Origin: Pseudescherichia sp032055545
GTDB lineage: Bacteria > Pseudomonadota > Gammaproteobacteria > Enterobacterales > Enterobacteriaceae
Assembly (NCBI GenBank): GCA_032055545.1
Contig: DAMBQR010000012.1
Location: forward strand, 1 to 64,000
DNA: 64,000 nt
Direction: 5' to 3'
Made by a program: the position numbers and the translations under genes
The notes under the pieces: generated by a model
What the model was told of the DNA's origin: nothing
The model's input: the letters and a program-made list of their open reading frames with translations, nothing else
The model's database searches: none
Shown: in pieces, positions 60,270 through 64,000 of the stretch
How positions within the stretch are numbered: the first letter of the stretch is position 1
Layout of the letters: every line of letters begins with the position of its first letter

Positions 60270-60285
60270 TGGCACACATGCTGCA
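60270..60285 (+). promoter_or_regulatory. Sigma-54 promoter of nasF
   Basis: TGGCAC-ACATG-CTGCA: GG and GC 10 bases apart, only one base from consensus. The transcript should begin near 60296, 128 bases before nasF. Confidence 0.85.
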
Positions 60286-60305
60286 TTATCTAAAAAGCAC
60301 ATAGC

Positions 60306-60352
60306 GACTAGGCCAACGGCGGTTTAGTCAGCGTTTCGGATAAAGGCGTCCG
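60306..60352 (+). promoter_or_regulatory. Two-hairpin ANTAR (NasR) antiterminator RNA
   Basis: Hairpin P1 (60306-60329) has a 9-bp stem with two G-U pairs and hexaloop AACGGC. P2 (60337-60352) has a 5-bp stem with one G-U and hexaloop AAAGGC. Both loops have A at position 1 and G at position 4, the ANTAR rule. P2 and the left arm of the terminator share bases 60346-60352, so the two structures are exclusive. NasR binding would favour P1/P2 and read-through. Confidence 0.85.
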
Positions 60353-60394
60353 TTAGCGCTCAGGAGACTGAGCGCTAACTGGACGCTTTTTTTT
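60346..60394 (+). terminator. Regulated leader terminator of nasF
   Basis: A strong stem of 11 plus 6 bp with one small internal asymmetry (loop GAGA), followed by eight T. It ends transcription in the leader when nitrate is absent (mechanism known for Klebsiella nasF). Confidence 0.93.
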
Positions 60395-60423
60395 GCGCAT
60401 TTTTCACCCAACAGGAAGCCGCA

Positions 60424-61686
60424 ATGAAGCAAGACGATAACAACACCGGGGTGAGCCTCTCCCGCCGCCGATTTCTGGCAAACAGCGCGCTGCTGGGCGG
60501 CAGCATGATGCTACCGGGCTTTATGAACAGCGTCTGGGCGGCAGGCTCTGATGCACCCGAGAAAAAAGAGATCCGCGTGGGCTTTATCCCCTTAACGGAT
60601 TGCGCCTCGGTGGTGATGGCGGCGGTGAAGAAGTTTGATGAGAAGTACGGGATCAAAATCACCCTCAGCAAAGAGTCCAGCTGGGCCTCGGTACGCGACA
60701 AGCTGGTCTCCGGCGAGCTGGATGCGGCTCACGTGCTGTACGGTCTGGTGTATGGCCTGCAGCTCGGCGTCTCCGGTCCGCAGCATGATATGGCGATGCT
60801 GATGACCCTTAACAATAACGGTCAGGCGATCACCCTCTCAAACCAGCTGAAAGAGGCAGGCGTGACCGATGCGGCCTCGCTGAAAAAAACCGTCGATGCC
60901 AGCCCGAAGGGAACCTACACCTTTGCCCAGACGTTTCCCACCGGCACGCATGCCATGTGGCTCTACTACTGGCTGGCCAACGCCGGGATCCATCCATTTA
61001 ACGACGTCCGCAACGTCGTGGTGCCACCGCCGCAGATGGTGATGAACATGAAGATTGGCAACATGAGCGGCTACTGCGTTGGCGAACCCTGGAACCAGCG
61101 CGCCATTCTCGACGGGATTGGCTTTACCGCTGCGACAACCCAGGAGATTTGGCCCGATCATCCAGAGAAAATTCTTGGCACCACTTCCGCATGGGTGGCC
61201 GCCAATCCCAATACGGCCCGCGCCCTGACCGCGGCCGTGCTGGACGCCTCCCGCTGGATCGACAGCTCCGATGCGAACCGGATTGAGACAGCGAAGGCCA
61301 TCGCGGGGCGCGCCTACGTCAACACCTCCCCAGAGACCATTCAGGGGCGGATGCTTGGCGACTATGACAACGGGCTGGGCAAGAAATGGAAAGACGCCCA
61401 CGGCATGCGCTTCTTTAACGACGGCGCGGTGAACTATCCGTATCTCTCAGACGGCATGTGGTTTCTGACCCAGCACAGACGCTGGGGACTTATCGATAGC
61501 GACCCGGACTATCTGGCCATCGCTAAGAAGATCAACCGCACCGACATCTATAAGCAGGCGGCGGCAGCAGCAGGGGGCATCAATCTGCCCACCAGCGATA
61601 TGCGCAGCAGCACCCTGTTTGACGGCAAGGTGTGGGACGGCAGCAACCCCGCTGAGTACGCCAACAGTTTTGCGATGAAACGCTAA
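60424..61686 (+). CDS. nasF: NasF, nitrate/nitrite-binding periplasmic protein
   Basis: A 420-residue NrtA/CmpA-type binding protein. A twin-arginine signal (LSRRRFLANSALLGG, about 13-27) directs export in folded form. The body carries GFIPLTDCASVVMAAVKKFDEKYGI and the GYCVGEPWNQRA block of the family. First gene of the nas operon, start after AGGAAGCC. Confidence 0.94.
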   Translation: MKQDDNNTGVSLSRRRFLANSALLGGSMMLPGFMNSVWAAGSDAPEKKEIRVGFIPLTDCASVVMAAVKKFDEKYGIKITLSKESSWASVRDKLVSGELDAAHVLYGLVYGLQLGVSGPQHDMAMLMTLNNNGQAITLSNQLKEAGVTDAASLKKTVDASPKGTYTFAQTFPTGTHAMWLYYWLANAGIHPFNDVRNVVVPPPQMVMNMKIGNMSGYCVGEPWNQRAILDGIGFTAATTQEIWPDHPEKILGTTSAWVAANPNTARALTAAVLDASRWIDSSDANRIETAKAIAGRAYVNTSPETIQGRMLGDYDNGLGKKWKDAHGMRFFNDGAVNYPYLSDGMWFLTQHRRWGLIDSDPDYLAIAKKINRTDIYKQAAAAAGGINLPTSDMRSSTLFDGKVWDGSNPAEYANSFAMKR

Positions 61687-61700
61687 GTGAGGCCAACACT

Positions 61701-62621
61701 ATGAACACAAAAACTAACGCTGTTATAAACACGAATGTTGTTGCGCTGGCCGCCGAGCCGGAGAGCGCTGAGATCCTGCCCCTGAAGACGGCGAGTCCGA
61801 CGCCGCAGCCGGAGATGGCAAAATCCGCACCTGCGAATCCATTACGCGAAGCGCTACGCGGCGGACTAAAAAAAGCGGTGCCCGGAGTGCTGGGAGCGAT
61901 TGTGCTGATTACCCTCTGGCAGATCGCCGCCCTGAGCAGCAACGGCTTTCCTACACCGCTGAAAACCTGGGAAGCGGCAAAGCTCATCTTCGCCGAGCCA
62001 TTTTATATCGCCGGGCCTAATGATATGGGCATCGGCTGGAACGTACTGGCCTCACTCAAACGCGTGGCGCTGGGCTTCGGCCTGGCGGCGCTGGTAGGGA
62101 TCCCCCTCGGCTTTCTCATCGGCCGCTTTCACTTTATCGCCAACATGCTCAACCCGGTCATCGCCCTGCTGCGTCCGGTCAGCCCGCTGGCCTGGCTGCC
62201 GATTGGCCTGCTGCTGTTCCAGCGGGCAGAGCCAGCCTCGGCGTGGACCATCTTCATCTGTTCAATCTGGCCGATGATCCTCAACACCGCCGAGGGGGTC
62301 ATGCGTATTCCGCAGGACTATCTCAACGTGGCGCGGGTGCTGAAGCTGAGCGAGTTCACCGTGATGCGCAAAATCCTCTTTCCCGCCGTGCTCCCGCACA
62401 TTCTGACCGGGGTTCGTCTGTCGATTGGTATCGCGTGGCTGGTGATCGTTGCAGCAGAGATGCTCACCGGCGGCGTGGGGATCGGTTTCTGGATCTGGAA
62501 TGAGTGGAACAACCTCAATGTGGAAAACATCATCATCGCCATCCTGCTGATTGGCGTGGTGGGGATGCTGCTCGAGCAGGGGCTGATGGCCATTGCTCGC
62601 CGCTTTAGCTACGGCAACTAA
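61701..62621 (+). CDS. nasE: NasE, nitrate/nitrite ABC permease
   Basis: A 306-residue permease of the NrtB/SsuC type, about six helices after a polar N-terminal tail of 50 residues. The ATPase-docking loop is near RVLKLSEFTVMRKILFPAVLPHI (about 212-234). It begins 14 bp after nasF. Confidence 0.93.
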   Translation: MNTKTNAVINTNVVALAAEPESAEILPLKTASPTPQPEMAKSAPANPLREALRGGLKKAVPGVLGAIVLITLWQIAALSSNGFPTPLKTWEAAKLIFAEPFYIAGPNDMGIGWNVLASLKRVALGFGLAALVGIPLGFLIGRFHFIANMLNPVIALLRPVSPLAWLPIGLLLFQRAEPASAWTIFICSIWPMILNTAEGVMRIPQDYLNVARVLKLSEFTVMRKILFPAVLPHILTGVRLSIGIAWLVIVAAEMLTGGVGIGFWIWNEWNNLNVENIIIAILLIGVVGMLLEQGLMAIARRFSYGN

Positions 62622-62635
62622 TTTGGGAGACAGGT

Positions 62636-63433
62636 ATGAAACATGAGAAAGCCATTATCCGCGTAGAGAACGTTACCCAGCGCTTCCAAACCGCAACAGG
62701 GCCATTTCTGGCGCTGGACAACGTCAGCTTTGAGCTTGCCCGCGGCGAAACTGTCAGCCTGATCGGCCACTCTGGCTGCGGGAAATCCACGCTGCTGAAC
62801 CTGATTGCCGGGCTGAGCCATCCCACAGAAGGCGTTCTGCTGTGCGATAACCAGGAGATTAGCGGCCCCGGCCCGGAGCGTGGCGTGGTGTTTCAAAACC
62901 ACTCGCTGCTGCCGTGGCTGACCGCCTTTGAAAACGTGGCCCTGGCGGTAGAGCAGGTTTTCAAAGGCAAGATGAACAAGAGCGAAATGCAGGCGTGGAT
63001 CGAACACAACCTTGAGCTGGTGCATATGGGGCATGCGATGCACAAACGTCCCGGGGAGATCTCAGGCGGTATGAAGCAGCGGGTCGGTATTGCCCGGGCG
63101 CTGGCAATGAAGCCAAAGGTACTGCTGATGGACGAACCCTTTGGCGCGCTGGATGCCTTGACTCGCGCCCATCTACAGGATGCAGTGATGGAGATCCAGT
63201 CCCGCCTGAATACCACCATCCTGCTGATCACCCACGACGTTGACGAAGCGGTGTTGCTCTCTGATCGGGTAATGATGATGACCAACGGACCCGCGGCAAA
63301 GGTTGGCGAAGTGCTGCATGTCGAGCTGGAGCGTCCGCGCTCGCGGCTGACGCTGGCGAACGATCCGCGGTTCCATCACTACCGCCAGCAGGTGCTGCAT
63401 TTCCTGCATGAAAAACACCGGGCCGTGGCCTGA
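62636..63433 (+). CDS. nasD: NasD, nitrate/nitrite ABC ATP-binding protein
   Basis: A 265-residue ATPase of the NrtD/SsuB type: Walker A GHSGCGKST (about 43-51), signature ISGGMKQRVGIARAL, Walker B VLLMDEPFGALD, switch His in ITHDVDEA. GGGAGACAGGT precedes the ATG. Completes the NasFED importer. Confidence 0.94.
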   Translation: MKHEKAIIRVENVTQRFQTATGPFLALDNVSFELARGETVSLIGHSGCGKSTLLNLIAGLSHPTEGVLLCDNQEISGPGPERGVVFQNHSLLPWLTAFENVALAVEQVFKGKMNKSEMQAWIEHNLELVHMGHAMHKRPGEISGGMKQRVGIARALAMKPKVLLMDEPFGALDALTRAHLQDAVMEIQSRLNTTILLITHDVDEAVLLSDRVMMMTNGPAAKVGEVLHVELERPRSRLTLANDPRFHHYRQQVLHFLHEKHRAVA

Positions 63434-63461
63434 GACTGAGACAGCGGGCGAGGAAAGCAGA

Positions 63462-64000
63462 ATGGATAAACCTGTTCTGGTGGTGATTGGCAACGGTATG
63501 GCGGGCGTGCGGCTGGTGGAGACGCTGTGCAAGCTGGCCCCGGCGCGTTATCGGATTGTGGTCATTGGCGACGAAGCGCAGCCTGCCTATAACCGGATCA
63601 TGCTTACGCCAGTGCTGGCGGGTGAGAAGCGCTTCGCTGACATCATTACTCACGACAGCGCATGGTACGAACGTTACAACGTCACGCTGATCGCCGGTTT
63701 CCCAGTGACGGCCATTGACCGCGAGGCGCACACCCTACGCGTCAACGGGCAGACGCTGGATTACGATCGGCTGGTTATCGCTACCGGATCGCTGCCCTTT
63801 ATGCCGCCGCTGCCGGGGGCGGATCTGCCGGGTATCTATGGCTTCCGTAACCAGCGGGATGTGGAGAACATTCTGCATGAGCTTGTTGCCGGGCAACCGA
63901 CGGTGGTCATTGGCGGCGGGGTGCTCGGCATTGAAGCTGCAGCGGCGCTGGCGCTGCGTGGTATGCAGGTTACGCTACTGCATCGGGGTCCTCATCTGAT
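63462..64000 (+). CDS. nasC: NasC, electron-transfer subunit of assimilatory nitrate reductase (5' part)
   Basis: The frame is open from ATG 63462 (28 bp after nasD) to the window end, 179 codons. It has an N-terminal FAD-binding fold VLVVIGNGMAGVRLVETL, the LVIATGSLPFMPPLPGA stretch (about 107-123), and the start of a second NAD(P)H fold VVIGGGVLGIEAAAALA. This is a pyridine-nucleotide-disulfide oxidoreductase, as in Klebsiella NasC, which passes electrons from NADH to the NasA catalytic subunit. An alternative is the N-terminus of a NirB-like nitrite reductase (NasB), which has the same domain; operon order favours NasC. Confidence 0.82.
   Translation, partial: MDKPVLVVIGNGMAGVRLVETLCKLAPARYRIVVIGDEAQPAYNRIMLTPVLAGEKRFADIITHDSAWYERYNVTLIAGFPVTAIDREAHTLRVNGQTLDYDRLVIATGSLPFMPPLPGADLPGIYGFRNQRDVENILHELVAGQPTVVIGGGVLGIEAAAALALRGMQVTLLHRGPHL

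Noticed and set aside
1..64000. CRISPR arrays, insertion sequences, integrases
   Set aside because: Only two isolated REP-like units were seen; no regularly spaced repeats, transposase or integrase genes.

Overview
This window is chromosomal DNA of an enterobacterium (Enterobacterales, Enterobacteriaceae), probably from the Enterobacter/Lelliottia/Leclercia/Klebsiella side of the family rather than Escherichia. The assignment rests on gene content and order. The blocks ydcY-ydcZ-mnaT-curA-mcbR, pqqU(yncD)-yncE-ansP, pptA-yddH, adhP-maeA-sra and ycgZ/ymgA/ariR-bluF-bluR follow the E. coli K-12 arrangement closely. Between them sit genes typical of Klebsiella/Enterobacter: a nasR-nasFEDC nitrate assimilation locus, the treZ-treY-treX trehalose pathway and a talarate/galactarate dehydratase. 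The genus is an inference; no rRNA or tRNA gene was seen.

Layout. 1-12.8 kb: the end of a srfA-like gene, an orphan DppA-type binding protein, and the ydcY-to-ansP block, with a chemoreceptor inserted behind a FliA-type promoter. 13.1-20.7 kb: a tight eight-gene operon (two flavin-dependent monooxygenases of the luciferase-like superfamily, an M20 deacetylase, a GNAT acetyltransferase, and an amino-acid-type ABC transporter with two binding proteins). Its content matches the Bacillus ytm/yxe gene sets for salvage of S-substituted cysteines. 20.7-28.1 kb: talarate/galactarate dehydratase with a divergent LacI regulator and a perfect operator palindrome, pptA-yddH, and an iron-type (Fbp/Afu-like) ABC transporter preceded by a 30-codon leader ORF. 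28.2-36.4 kb: a second, diverged set of small AriR/YmgA/YcgZ-family genes beside treZ-treY-treX. 36.4-43.2 kb: a RES/Xre toxin-antitoxin pair, adhP, maeA, the short gene sra, an AT-rich HEPN/Abi-like gene, and an Aer-type PAS chemoreceptor. 43.5-50.0 kb: a DUF2231 plus PQQ-dependent dehydrogenase pair, an AscG-like repressor with a beta-glucoside PTS permease and AscG-type operators, and two poorly characterised genes. 50.0-57.4 kb: the blue-light BluF/BluR system with its ycgZ-ymgA-ariR target genes, ydeP, digH and a VF530-family gene. 57.5-64.0 kb: a Fic protein gene preceded by two matched inverted repeats overlapping its promoter, then nasR and nasFEDC with a readable control region (sigma-54 promoter, NtrC-like site, two-hairpin ANTAR target, intrinsic terminator). 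nasC runs off the end.

How the genes work together. Several units join transport and catabolism: the S-cysteine operon, the nas operon and the talarate module. pqqU and the PQQ-dependent dehydrogenase could be linked, since the first imports the cofactor the second needs. BluF/BluR and two sets of small connector proteins suggest an enlarged light, cold or stress output. No CRISPR array, integrase or transposase was seen.
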